Of a DNA stretch of 42,609 bases, positions 24,274 to 33,004 are shown piece after piece. The notes beneath the pieces are model-generated. The model was not told the origin of the DNA. It did no database searches and was given only the letters and a program-made list of their open reading frames with translations. This DNA comes from JBAZOB01 sp041648895 (GTDB taxonomy: Bacteria; Patescibacteriota; JAHJAL01), in assembly GCA_041648895.1 (NCBI GenBank), contig JBAZOB010000009.1:1-42609 (forward strand), written 5' to 3'. The position numbers and the translations under genes were made by a program. Within the stretch, counting starts at the first letter, position 1; the number at the start of each line of letters is the position of its first letter.

Positions 24274-24864
24274 ATGGCCCATATTCCATCATCAATCAGT
24301 AATCTGATTAATCATTTTAGTAGGCTACCCGGTATTGGTCAAAAGACAGCCAGTCGGCTTACATATTATTTACTACACAAAAACAACCAAGAAATACTAG
24401 ATTTTGGTTCGGCCCTAACCAATCTCAAACAAAATCTGCAACTATGTTCCAATTGTCACAATTACACCAACACCAATCCTTGTCTAATATGCCAAGATCC
24501 CAAACGAGAAGCCCAGACCATCTGTGTCGTTGAACAGCCGTTGGACATTATTGCCATTGAAAAGACTAACTATCGCGGTCACTATCACGTTTTGCATGGC
24601 GCCCTTTCTCCCATCGATGGCATTGGCCCCGAACATCTCACTTTAGATAATCTCTATCGTCGCTTACAAAACCAAGATATTGCTGAATTAATAATCGCGA
24701 CCAACCCGAATTTAGAGGGAGAAGCCACTGCCATCTATATCCAAAACATGCTCAAAACGAATAATATTCATATCACCCGCCTCGCTTTTGGTCTACCCAT
24801 GGGCACCGACCTGGAATACACCGACGAAATTACTCTTACCAAAGCTATGGAAGGACGTAAATAA
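24274..24864 (+). CDS. recR: recombination mediator RecR
   Basis: RecR works with RecF/RecO to load RecA at gaps. It has 196 residues, normal length. The N-terminal helix-hairpin-helix FSRLPGIGQKTASRL, the zinc finger C58-x2-C61...C70-x2-C73 (LCSNCHNYTNTNPCLIC) and the Toprim block TICVVEQPLDIIAIE are present, followed by IIATNPNLEGEATAIYI and RLAFGLPMGTDLEYTDEITL. I start at MAHIPSSI (24274), because the longer frame begins inside the previous gene. Confidence 0.97.
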   Translation: MAHIPSSISNLINHFSRLPGIGQKTASRLTYYLLHKNNQEILDFGSALTNLKQNLQLCSNCHNYTNTNPCLICQDPKREAQTICVVEQPLDIIAIEKTNYRGHYHVLHGALSPIDGIGPEHLTLDNLYRRLQNQDIAELIIATNPNLEGEATAIYIQNMLKTNNIHITRLAFGLPMGTDLEYTDEITLTKAMEGRK

Positions 24865-24872
24865 TCAATATT

Positions 24873-25793
24873 ATGTCAAAAAACAAAATAACGGCCAGCA
24901 AATTTCTCGGTAAAACCTGGATTGACATCCAAGATCCGAGTAAAACCGAACTGAAAAAGTTAGCTCAAAAATATAACCTGCACGATTCTGATACAAAGGA
25001 GTGTTTAGATCAAATTCAAATTGCCAAAACCTATGAACATCCATCATATATTTTTATCGTTATTCATGCCGCCTTGCAGCAAAATGAAGATGAAATATTG
25101 ATTGAAGAAATTGACATATTTTTTTCCCGCAGATTTATTATTAGCATTCATCAACATCCTCTGCCGGCTATCGATAGGATTATTGAAAAAATCAATGACC
25201 AAGCTCATCATCATCCACATTTCAAAAAAAGTACTGAATACGTTCTTCATGAACTTATTCGTAAAGTTACCAATAACAACTTTGCCATTATCAGTAACAC
25301 CGTTTCCAAAATCAAAAAATTGGAAAAAGAATTAATTACCGGCGACTTCAAAACATCGATTGGCAATGTGTTACTTGCCCGTAAAAACATTCTCCAAATT
25401 AAAGCCATTACTCAACCCAACCTCGTTGTCACCAAAGAGATATTAAAATCAAAAATTATTCAAAACTATTCTACCAGCCAAGTATATTTTGATGCCCTGA
25501 TTGAGTCGCAAGAAAAAACTCTCAATATCGCCAAGCACTATCAAGACTTGATTGATGGTATGATTGATATTAGTGACATTCTCACCAGTCATAAAATTAA
25601 CGATGTCATGAGAATTCTAACCATTATCTCCGTCTCACTCATGCCGCTAACTCTCATTGCGGGCATTTTTGGCATGAATTTTGAATCCCTGGATTTTTAT
25701 GGCACCTCATATGGCTTCTTTATCACCATTTTCATCATGATCATTTTAGAAATCATAATTATTCAATATTTTAAATACAAAAAATGGCTCTAA
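24873..25793 (+). CDS. corA: CorA-family divalent metal channel
   Basis: CorA channels carry Mg2+ (some Co2+ or Ni2+) as pentamers. The 306-residue protein has the long cytoplasmic alpha/beta domain and stalk helix, then two C-terminal membrane helices. The selectivity motif GMN is present in IAGIFGMNFESLDF after the first helix (about 247-266). It ends with a Lys-rich tail (YFKYKKWL). The next gene, cysS, begins 10 bases before its stop, so the pair is translationally coupled. Confidence 0.9.
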   Translation: MSKNKITASKFLGKTWIDIQDPSKTELKKLAQKYNLHDSDTKECLDQIQIAKTYEHPSYIFIVIHAALQQNEDEILIEEIDIFFSRRFIISIHQHPLPAIDRIIEKINDQAHHHPHFKKSTEYVLHELIRKVTNNNFAIISNTVSKIKKLEKELITGDFKTSIGNVLLARKNILQIKAITQPNLVVTKEILKSKIIQNYSTSQVYFDALIESQEKTLNIAKHYQDLIDGMIDISDILTSHKINDVMRILTIISVSLMPLTLIAGIFGMNFESLDFYGTSYGFFITIFIMIILEIIIIQYFKYKKWL

Positions 25794-27190
25794 AACTATA
25801 TAATTCGCTTACCAAACAAAAAGAAGAATTTGTCCCCATTAAACCCCATGCAGTCACCATGTATATTTGTGGGCCAACTGTTTACAACTATGTGCATATT
25901 GGCAATCTTTCCGCCTATGTTTTTGCTGACATTCTCCGTCGTTATTTCGAATACGACCAATACGACATCAAACATGCCATGAATATTACCGACATTGAAG
26001 ATAAAACCATCAAAGCCAGCCAAGAGCAACATGTTAGCTTGCAAGAACATACTACCAAGTATACAGCTGCTTTTTTTGAAGATATGCAAGATCTCAATAT
26101 TATCCCGCCACACTTCATGCCCCGTGCCACCGAGCATATTCCCGAAATGCTCAAAATTATTAAAGATTTAATGAAAAAAAATATTGCCTACCAAGGCCAA
26201 GATGGCTCCGTTTATTTTTCCATCGTTAAATTTCCTGAATATGGCAAACTAGCCAAATTAGACAAGAGTGGCCTCAAAATTGGCCATCGGGTTGACCACC
26301 AAGAATATGACAAAGAACAAGCCGCTGATTTTGTTCTCTGGAAAGCTCGTACACCGGAAGATGGTGATAATTACTGGCCTTCTCCCTATGGCGAAGGCCG
26401 CCCGGGTTGGCATATTGAATGCTCCGCCATGAGCATGAAATACCTGGGACCGCGCATTGACATTCATACCGGCGGCGTTGATAATCTTTTTCCTCATCAT
26501 GAAAATGAAATTGCTCAATCTGAAAGCTATACCGGCAAAAAATTTGTCAATTACTGGCTACATCGTGAACACATACTCGTTGACGGACAAAAAATGTCTA
26601 AAAGCAAAGGTAATTTCTACACTCTGCGCGATATTAAACACAAAAAATACACCGGCCGTGACCTGCGCTATCTTTTCTTGACCAGTCATTATCGTTCTAA
26701 ACAAAATTTTACCTGGGATAGCATCAAAGCTGCTCACAATGTTCTCAAAAATATCGATAAATTTATCATTCGTCTGCAAAACGTTAAAAAAGAAATGCCC
26801 AATATTCCCGCCAATAGTTATGAAAGTCTGTTCATCTCTTCCCATGACCAATTTTTTGAGGCGATTCAAGACGATCTCAACACACCCAAAGCCATCTCAG
26901 TTATCCACAACCTGATTAAAAAAGTAAACATACTGCTTGATGATAAGAAAATTGGCAAAAAAGCCGCCGAAAAAACTCTAAATCTGCTGGAAGATTTTGA
27001 TCAAATCCTGGGTGTGTTATTCCAAGTCAAAGAAAAAATTCCCGCTCAAATTAAAAAGCTGGGCCAACAACGAGAAGAAGCCAGATTAGCCAAAGATTAT
27101 CAAAAAGCTGATCAATTAAGAAAAGAAATCGAACAAGCCGGCTACCATATCGAAGACACCTCCACCGGCCCCCAAATTACCAGAAAATAA
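25784..27190 (+). CDS. cysS: cysteinyl-tRNA synthetase
   Basis: A class I synthetase of 468 residues. C29 in YICGPTVYNYVHIGN starts the zinc site, and HIGN is its HIGH motif. GWHIECSAM and HHENEIAQSE supply the other zinc ligands. KMSKS is in VDGQKMSKSKGNF (about 270). The C-terminal helical domain ends in QLRKEIEQAGYHIEDTSTGPQ, typical of the family. Overlaps corA by 10 bases. A long perfect palindrome begins at its stop codon. Confidence 0.98.
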   Translation: MALKLYNSLTKQKEEFVPIKPHAVTMYICGPTVYNYVHIGNLSAYVFADILRRYFEYDQYDIKHAMNITDIEDKTIKASQEQHVSLQEHTTKYTAAFFEDMQDLNIIPPHFMPRATEHIPEMLKIIKDLMKKNIAYQGQDGSVYFSIVKFPEYGKLAKLDKSGLKIGHRVDHQEYDKEQAADFVLWKARTPEDGDNYWPSPYGEGRPGWHIECSAMSMKYLGPRIDIHTGGVDNLFPHHENEIAQSESYTGKKFVNYWLHREHILVDGQKMSKSKGNFYTLRDIKHKKYTGRDLRYLFLTSHYRSKQNFTWDSIKAAHNVLKNIDKFIIRLQNVKKEMPNIPANSYESLFISSHDQFFEAIQDDLNTPKAISVIHNLIKKVNILLDDKKIGKKAAEKTLNLLEDFDQILGVLFQVKEKIPAQIKKLGQQREEARLAKDYQKADQLRKEIEQAGYHIEDTSTGPQITRK

Positions 27191-27409
27191 AATTAATTAC
27201 GAATTACGAATACGAATTACGAATTTACAAGTTATGCAAATTATATTTTGCACTCATATTATTTTTTTGCTCCCAAAACTCGCTACTGACGGACCGGGAC
27301 TATGATTAACGCTCAGACAGGTTGTCCACAAAAAAATAATATGAGTGCAAAATATAATTTGCATAACTTGTAAATTCGTAATTCGTATTCGTAATTCGTA
27401 ATTAATTTT
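27189..27409. repeat. very long perfect palindromic element with conserved core (E5)
   Basis: Arms 27189-27269 and 27329-27409 are exact complements over 81 of 81 positions, with a 59-nt centre (27270-27328). The centre contains AAAACTCGCT (27275-27284), 23 nt, then AACGCTCAGACAGGTT (27308-27323). This matches the centre of the palindrome at 2728 in the opposite orientation. The outer arm is built from repeated AATTACGAATTACG units. It spans from the cysS stop to 4 bases before the dus ATG. Confidence 0.96.
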
Positions 27410-27413
27410 TCAT

Positions 27414-28364
27414 ATGCCATTCTCCTGGTCAAAAAATCACCCCCACCTCTGTTCAGCACCCATGCACGGCATCACCAATTCAGCGCAACGAATAATTTTT
27501 AAAAAATATGGCGCCGACGTGGTCTTTTCTGAGATGGTCAGTGCCATGGGTCTCAATTACAATAATCAGAAGACAATAGCCAAAACCAAATATAGTCCCA
27601 AAGAAAAACCAATTATTATTCAAGTTTTTGGCAACACCATCGACGAAACAATCAAAGCGGCTTTGTTCGCGCAAGCCATTGGCGCCGATGGTATCGATTT
27701 CAATTGTGGCTGTCCGGCTCGCAGCATGATTGCTTCCGGCCATGGCGGCCGGTTATTATTAGAGCCCGACAAACTTATCGATATCCTTTTCACCATAAAA
27801 AAAAATATCAATCTACCCCTCTCGCTCAAAACCAGAATCGGCTATGACCAAATCTTGCCCCCGTCTTTCTATAAAAAAATCGTTACTCAAAGCCATATTG
27901 ACTGCTTGATCATTCATGGTCGCACCGTCAAACAAAAATATCAGGGCCAAGCCAATTGGGATCAAGTCAAACAAATTTCTCAATCACTAAGCGTGCCAGT
28001 CATTGGCAGCGGCGATATTGTTGATCCGTTTCAAGCTGTTAAACATATTAAAAAATACACCCCGGCCGGCATTATGATTGGTCGCGGTGCTTTGGGTAAC
28101 CCTTGGATTTTTCAACAAAGTCGCGCTATTTTATCAGGAATCAAAATCCGGCCCCGCTTCAATATCAAAAAGATAATCAAGATTATTCTGGAACACAGCC
28201 GATTAATGATTAAACAAACCGGTCAAGAACAGCTGGCCATTATCCAAATGCGCAAACACTATGGTTGGTACATCAAAAATTTTCCCCAAGCCAAATCTTA
28301 TCGGCAGCAACTTTTCCAAGCCGCCAGTCTCAAACAGGTGAAAAAAATATTAACCCAACTATGA
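27414..28364 (+). CDS. dus: tRNA-dihydrouridine synthase
   Basis: Dus enzymes reduce uridine in the tRNA D-loop with FMN. The 316-residue protein has the N-terminal APMHGITNSAQR, FSEMVSAMGL, the catalytic Cys in DGIDFNCGCPARSMIASGHG, LKTRIGYD and HGRTVKQKYQGQANW, and IGSGDIVDPFQA plus IMIGRGALGNPWIF (phosphate-binding). The tRNA position targeted cannot be told. Its ATG lies 4 bases outside the palindrome, so its leader, if transcribed from upstream, would form that hairpin. Its stop overlaps rluD (ATGA). Confidence 0.95.
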   Translation: MPFSWSKNHPHLCSAPMHGITNSAQRIIFKKYGADVVFSEMVSAMGLNYNNQKTIAKTKYSPKEKPIIIQVFGNTIDETIKAALFAQAIGADGIDFNCGCPARSMIASGHGGRLLLEPDKLIDILFTIKKNINLPLSLKTRIGYDQILPPSFYKKIVTQSHIDCLIIHGRTVKQKYQGQANWDQVKQISQSLSVPVIGSGDIVDPFQAVKHIKKYTPAGIMIGRGALGNPWIFQQSRAILSGIKIRPRFNIKKIIKIILEHSRLMIKQTGQEQLAIIQMRKHYGWYIKNFPQAKSYRQQLFQAASLKQVKKILTQL

Positions 28365-29314
28365 AACCTATCGTCCATCAATTTATTGCCAATCAGTCGT
28401 CACGCTTAGACAAAATCATTACCATTAATATTCATAATCTATCCCGTGGTTATATTGCCGCCCTCATTAAATCTGGTCACGCTCGTATCAACCAAAAAAT
28501 TATCTATAAACCCAGTCATCAAGTCAAGATTGGTGATCAAATCCATATTCAAATCCCTCCACCCCAGGAATTAACTCTCCAAGCTCAAAAAGCTGATTTA
28601 GACATAATTTATGAAAACAATGATATCTTAGTGATAAACAAGCCCGCCGGTATTGCCGTCCATCCTGGCCCCGGCCATTTGCATAATACTTTAGTCAACA
28701 TCCTGCTTTATCACTATCCCGATTTTAAAAATTTCGATCCGATCAACAACATCTATCGCCCAGGCATAGTCCATCGTCTCGACAAAGACACTTCCGGCCT
28801 TTTGGTCATTGCCAAAAATCAAGCCTCACTCAACCAGCTCCAATCAGACATCAAAAACCAAAAATGGACAAAAAAATATTACGCTTTGGTTTTAAATAAC
28901 CAATACCAAAGTAGGGGAGTAATTAGAAAAAACATCACGCGCAGCCATTCTGACCGGAAAAAGTTCGCTACTACCATGACCAAGCAAGGTAAAACAGCCA
29001 TCACTCGTTACCAAACCATGCAAAATTTTTCCTTTCACGGGGACAATCTCAGTCTAGTGGACGTCCAAATTGAAACTGGCCGCACGCACCAAATCAGAGT
29101 CCATCTTCTGTCAGAAAACATGCCCGTCATCGGCGATCAAACCTATTACACTAAAACCTCATCGAAGATATCCAAATTACTGAAAATTAAACGGCAATTG
29201 TTACACGCCTATTCTCTGAAAATAATTAATCCAAGTAGCCGCCGAAAGAAAAATTTAATTTCTGAATTACCAACTGACTTCTCCGAAATAATTAACTCAA
29301 TCAAAACGCGTTAG
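28361..29314 (+). CDS. RluD-like 23S rRNA pseudouridine synthase
   Basis: The 317-residue protein has an N-terminal S4 RNA-binding domain (RLDKIITINIHNLSRGYI, then KSGHARINQKI). The catalytic domain has INKPAGIAVHPGPGH and D141 in IVHRLDKDTSGLLVIAK, then GRTHQIRVHL. The closest named group is RluD/RluC. I start at ATG 28361, which overlaps the dus stop by 4 bases; a longer frame from 28265 lies inside dus and adds nothing family-like. It contains one GTAGGGGAGT word (28911-28920) in a different codon phase from truB. Confidence 0.92.
   Translation: MKPIVHQFIANQSSRLDKIITINIHNLSRGYIAALIKSGHARINQKIIYKPSHQVKIGDQIHIQIPPPQELTLQAQKADLDIIYENNDILVINKPAGIAVHPGPGHLHNTLVNILLYHYPDFKNFDPINNIYRPGIVHRLDKDTSGLLVIAKNQASLNQLQSDIKNQKWTKKYYALVLNNQYQSRGVIRKNITRSHSDRKKFATTMTKQGKTAITRYQTMQNFSFHGDNLSLVDVQIETGRTHQIRVHLLSENMPVIGDQTYYTKTSSKISKLLKIKRQLLHAYSLKIINPSSRRKKNLISELPTDFSEIINSIKTR
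28911..28920 (+). other. GTAGGGGAGT word, copy in the rluD-like gene
   Basis: An exact plus-strand copy read as AGT AGG GGA GTA, a different codon phase from the truB copy. Confidence 0.45.
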
Positions 29315-29348
29315 CCCGAGAATCAAGTGTCAAATATTAATAAATATT

Positions 29349-29357
29349 TGTTATAAT
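29349..29357 (+). promoter_or_regulatory. extended -10 box for the mannose-1-phosphate guanylyltransferase gene
   Basis: TGTTATAAT, a perfect extended -10, 36 bases before ATG 29394. No clear -35 is seen. Confidence 0.6.
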
Positions 29358-29393
29358 CGAGTATATAAATAAATATCAATTAACTAATTAAAG

Positions 29394-30476
29394 ATGCATA
29401 TTGTCATCATGGCTGGTGGTCAAGGCACAAGACTTTGGCCCATGAGCCGCCAAAACAAACCTAAACAACTATTCAATCTTATTTCCGATCAATCGATGCT
29501 CAAAGACACTATTGATAGATTTCAAGGCAAAATACCAATTGAGAATATCTATATCAATCCCAATAAAAATTATATTAGTGAAATCAAAAAACAAATTCCG
29601 GATTTTCCGCCTGAAAACATCATTGCTGAACCAGTACCTCGCAATACGGCCAGTGCCATTGGCTTGTGCTGCACCTATATCTATAAAAAAGATCCACAAG
29701 CCGTTGCAGCTTTTCTCCCGGCCGACCATCGCATCTCTAACCCTAAAAAATTTGTTAATTATATTTTAGAAGCCGGCAAAATCGCCAAAAAATTTCAGCG
29801 GATTGTCCTTCTCGGAATCAAACCGACTTTTCCTCATACTGGACTGGGCTACATCAATATTGGTAAACAAATCAATACTCACAATAAAACCGAAGCCTAC
29901 AATATTCGCCAATTTATTGAAAAACCGGATCTAAAAACCGCCAAAAAATTCTTCAACAGTCGCTCCTATCTCTGGAATGCCGGCATGTACATTACGCCCG
30001 TCAAAATCATGCTTGATGCTTTCAAAAAACATTTGCCCGATAGTTCCACCGCTCTGGAAAAAATAGCAACTGCCATTGGTACCAAACATGAAAAAACGGC
30101 CTTAAAAAAATATTTTCCCGACATGGAAAATATTCCTATCGATTACGGCGTTTCCGAGAAAGAAAAAGATCTGATTGGTATCCCGGCCGACGATATTGGG
30201 TGGAGTGACATTGGCACTTGGAAAACCCTTATGGATGAATTATGTCAGAACGGCGACGAAAAATTATGCAATGTCACCAAAGGAGAAATTTACCAAGTCG
30301 ATACCGACAATTCCCTAATATATAGTCTGTCCAAACCCATCGCCACCGTCGGGGTTAAAGACCTGATAATAGTTGATACGCCGGACATCACCCTGGTCTG
30401 TAGTAAGGACAAAGCCAATGATGTGAAAAAAATTATTGATCTACTAAAAGCCAATAAACAAGATAAATACTTGTAA
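29394..30476 (+). CDS. manC: mannose-1-phosphate guanylyltransferase
   Basis: This enzyme makes GDP-mannose from GTP and mannose-1-phosphate for glycans. The 360-residue protein has the nucleotidyltransferase start IVIMAGGQGTRLWPMSRQNKPKQ, ENIIAEPVPRNTASAIG, AAFLPADHRI, IKPTFPHTGLGYI, FIEKPDLKTA and YLWNAGMY, then DDIGWSDIGTW. It lacks the C-terminal isomerase domain of bifunctional ManC/AlgA. No other sugar-nucleotide gene is adjacent; it has its own extended -10. The symbol follows the family, since some genomes call the monofunctional form differently. Confidence 0.9.
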   Translation: MHIVIMAGGQGTRLWPMSRQNKPKQLFNLISDQSMLKDTIDRFQGKIPIENIYINPNKNYISEIKKQIPDFPPENIIAEPVPRNTASAIGLCCTYIYKKDPQAVAAFLPADHRISNPKKFVNYILEAGKIAKKFQRIVLLGIKPTFPHTGLGYINIGKQINTHNKTEAYNIRQFIEKPDLKTAKKFFNSRSYLWNAGMYITPVKIMLDAFKKHLPDSSTALEKIATAIGTKHEKTALKKYFPDMENIPIDYGVSEKEKDLIGIPADDIGWSDIGTWKTLMDELCQNGDEKLCNVTKGEIYQVDTDNSLIYSLSKPIATVGVKDLIIVDTPDITLVCSKDKANDVKKIIDLLKANKQDKYL

Positions 30477-30538
30477 CTTCCAACCCAGTTGTCTTTTATC
30501 GGTCAATCAACTACAATATCAATTAGTTGCCTTTTTTA

Positions 30539-30582
30539 AATGAATAATTATCTAATTAATTATTCATTATTAATTATTCATT
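30539..30582. repeat. AT-rich inverted and direct repeat before secD
   Basis: AATGAATAATTA (30539-30550) pairs with TAATTATTCATT (30557-30568). The stretch 30555-30582 is identical over 28 bases to 1378-1405, at the right edge of the inverted repeat after alaS. It is probably a remnant of the same repeat family. Confidence 0.7.
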
Positions 30583-30599
30583 ATTAATTTTAAAAAGCC

Positions 30600-31895
30600 G
30601 TGCAAAAAAATACTTTTCTACTCACCATCCTTATTATCGTTATCACCATTATTTCCGCTCTAGTCACTTGGCCCAACGGCCCCGATCTCAATTTTGATCA
30701 AATTAATCTGCACAAAGAATTAAAAATCCATCAAGGACTAGATCTTAAAGGAGGAACGCAACTAACCTATCAAGCCGATGTTTCCAAAATTTCCGCCGGT
30801 GAGAAAAGTGAAGCCATCCAAGGTGTCATTAATATCATTGACTCTCGTATCAATCAACTCGGTGTCACTGAGCCACTAATTCAAACTAGTGGTGAAGATA
30901 AAATTATCGTTGAGTTACCTGGTGTCAACGATATTAGCCAAGCTATTGATCTTATTGGTAAAACCGCTCAATTACAGTTCCGAGCTGAACCAATTGATCC
31001 CAATCCAGATCTTTTACAAAATGACATCAATTGGTGGGCGGATACCGGTTTAACTGGTGCCAATCTCAAAAAAGCTGATATCGAGATTGATCCTCAAAAA
31101 AATACTCCTGTCGTTACCCTTGAATTTAATGATCAGGGTAAAGAATTATTTGCCACTTTAACTAAAAATAACCTGCAAAAAAGAATTGCCATCTTCCTCG
31201 ACGATCTCCTTATTTCCGCTCCCACTGTCCAGGCTGAAATTACTGATGGCAACGCTATCATTGAAGGCGATTTTACGGTCGAAGATGCCAAAAACCTGAA
31301 AATTCAATTGAATTCCGGTGCTTTGCCAGTCCCAGTTAAACTGATCGGCCAATCCAATGTTGGTGCCACCCTGGGCAACGAAGCCATGCAAAGAAGCTTG
31401 GTCGCCGGTTTAATCGGTCTCTTTTTAATTATCATTTTCCTCCTACTCAACTATCGACTACCTGGTCTATTAGCCTCAATGGCTCTTGGCATTTATATTC
31501 TCATCTCCATTTCAATTTTCAAATTAATCCCTGTTACTATCACTTTGGCGGGTGCAGCGGCTTTTATCTTATCCATCGGCATGGCCGTCGACGCCAATAT
31601 TCTGATATTTGAACGCACCAAAGAAGAATTACGTGACGGTAAAACTCTACGTTCAGCCATTGAAGCCGGTTTCTTACGCGCCTGGCCATCCATTCGTGAT
31701 GCCAACTTTTCGACCTTGATTACTTGTCTTATTCTTTGGTTTGTTGGCACCGGTACGATCAAAGGTTTTGCCTTAACTCTCGCTGTCGGTGTTTTGGTCA
31801 GCATGTTTTCAGCTATTACCATTACCCGCACTTTCCTTCGATTATTTCTTAGTTCCTCAGATAATCCTGGTCTATTTGGTATCAAAAATAAATAA
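30600..31895 (+). CDS. secD: protein translocase subunit SecD
   Basis: SecD, with SecF, uses the proton-motive force to aid protein export. It has 431 residues, shorter than E. coli SecD (about 615), with a reduced P1 domain. The N-terminal membrane helix is about 4-22. IHQGLDLKGGTQLTY, INQLGVTEPLIQTSGEDKIIVELPGV and TVQAEITDGNAIIEGDF are in order. The C-terminal five-helix bundle contains GMAVDANILIFERTKEELRDG. Translation must start at GTG 30600, since no in-frame ATG precedes the first membrane helix. secF follows 32 bases later. Confidence 0.96.
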   Translation: MQKNTFLLTILIIVITIISALVTWPNGPDLNFDQINLHKELKIHQGLDLKGGTQLTYQADVSKISAGEKSEAIQGVINIIDSRINQLGVTEPLIQTSGEDKIIVELPGVNDISQAIDLIGKTAQLQFRAEPIDPNPDLLQNDINWWADTGLTGANLKKADIEIDPQKNTPVVTLEFNDQGKELFATLTKNNLQKRIAIFLDDLLISAPTVQAEITDGNAIIEGDFTVEDAKNLKIQLNSGALPVPVKLIGQSNVGATLGNEAMQRSLVAGLIGLFLIIIFLLLNYRLPGLLASMALGIYILISISIFKLIPVTITLAGAAAFILSIGMAVDANILIFERTKEELRDGKTLRSAIEAGFLRAWPSIRDANFSTLITCLILWFVGTGTIKGFALTLAVGVLVSMFSAITITRTFLRLFLSSSDNPGLFGIKNK

Positions 31896-31927
31896 TATTA
31901 TATTTAATCGAATAACTTTAAGTAAAA

Positions 31928-32941
31928 ATGATAAATATTATTGGCCGACGCCACCTTTGGTATATTATTTCCGCCATTATCATTGTTCCCGGTTTAATTT
32001 CTCTGATATTCAACGGCCTGCTACTTGGCATCGATTTTCGGGGTGGCACCTTGCTTGAACTACAATTAGTTGATCAATCAAATATCAATACTGAAGAAGT
32101 TAGGCAAACTCTCACTCCTCTCAATCTTGGCAATCTTTCTGTCCAATCATCAGGGAAAAATAACATTATCATTCGCACCGATACTTTAGCGGTCGAGGAA
32201 AACTCCACTGACAATACCAACGAAAATGACAATTCTATCTCCACCAAAGAAGTCAGTTCTTTGACGGAAATAGATCAATCAAGCTCTTCCAGCATTATTG
32301 GTGGTACAAAGCAGTACAATGAAATTATCAACACCCTGCAAACCAAATTTGGCAGCATTAAAGAAATAAGATTTGAAGCCATTGGGCCGACCATCAGTAA
32401 TGAACTTGCCAGTAAAACCATCTGGGCAATAGTTATTGCCTCACTTTGTATTATTCTTTATATGTCCTGGGCTTTTCGTAATGTTCCTGCCCCCACCAGT
32501 GCTTGGCGTTTTGGTATTTGTGCCGTCGCCGCACTTTTACATGATGTCCTTTTTGTTCTTGGCGTCTATTCCATTCTCGGTGCCTATTGGCATGTCGAAA
32601 TAGATTTCTTGTTCTTGCCAGCCATCTTAACTGTTATGAGTTTTTCTGTCCATGACTCTATTGTCGTTTTTGATCGAATTCGAGAAAACCTACGTAAATA
32701 TACCAAACACACCTTTGAAGAAGTGGTGAACATGTCTGTCAATGAAACTCTGGTTCGTTCCCTGAACCTTTCCTTAACTGTCATTGTCACTCTGGTTGCT
32801 CTCTATCTCTTCGGTGGTGAATCCATTCGAATATTCGTCTTTACACTAATTGTCGGCTTAATTTCCGGCACCTATAGTTCCATATTCAACGCCTCACCCC
32901 TGCTAGTCACCTGGCACTACTTGTCTGCCCGTAAAGAATAA
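31928..32941 (+). CDS. secF: protein translocase subunit SecF
   Basis: Partner of SecD; 337 residues with six membrane helices. The N-terminal IIGRRHLWYIISAIIIVPGLI, LLGIDFRGGTLLELQL and the later SVHDSIVVFDRIRENLRKY with NLSLTVIVTLVALYLFGG are typical. The first extracytoplasmic loop has a Ser/Thr/Asn/Glu-rich insert (about residues 85-125), not seen in E. coli SecF and likely disordered. It ends 63 bases before an RluA-family gene, with a small repeat hairpin between. Confidence 0.96.
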   Translation: MINIIGRRHLWYIISAIIIVPGLISLIFNGLLLGIDFRGGTLLELQLVDQSNINTEEVRQTLTPLNLGNLSVQSSGKNNIIIRTDTLAVEENSTDNTNENDNSISTKEVSSLTEIDQSSSSSIIGGTKQYNEIINTLQTKFGSIKEIRFEAIGPTISNELASKTIWAIVIASLCIILYMSWAFRNVPAPTSAWRFGICAVAALLHDVLFVLGVYSILGAYWHVEIDFLFLPAILTVMSFSVHDSIVVFDRIRENLRKYTKHTFEEVVNMSVNETLVRSLNLSLTVIVTLVALYLFGGESIRIFVFTLIVGLISGTYSSIFNASPLLVTWHYLSARKE

Positions 32942-32971
32942 CCACAATTTATCTTTTTTTAACTTTCAATA

Positions 32972-32995
32972 AGAGACGTTGCGAGCAACGTCTCT
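32972..32995. repeat. AGAGACGTTGC hairpin
   Basis: AGAGACGTTGCGAGCAACGTCTCT is a near-perfect palindrome (10-bp stem, 4-nt loop) in the secF-rluA gap. Similar GAGACGTTGC palindromes are, from memory, dispersed repeats in several unrelated bacteria. No T-tract follows. Confidence 0.85.
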
Positions 32996-33004
32996 ACCCA
33001 TATC

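Noticed and set aside
25796..26137. 113-residue minus-strand frame inside cysS
   Set aside because: Antisense to the conserved HIGN region; no independent start signal.
27189..27240. CRISPR-like array from repeated AATTACGAATTACG units
   Set aside because: Units are short, contiguous and mirrored in the other arm; there are no spacers or cas genes.
28265..28360. Upstream extension of the rluD-like gene
   Set aside because: It would lie inside dus and adds non-family residues; the ATGA overlap at 28361 is a standard junction.
31493..31885. 130-residue minus-strand frame inside secD
   Set aside because: Antisense to SecD membrane helices; composition is that of a shadow frame.
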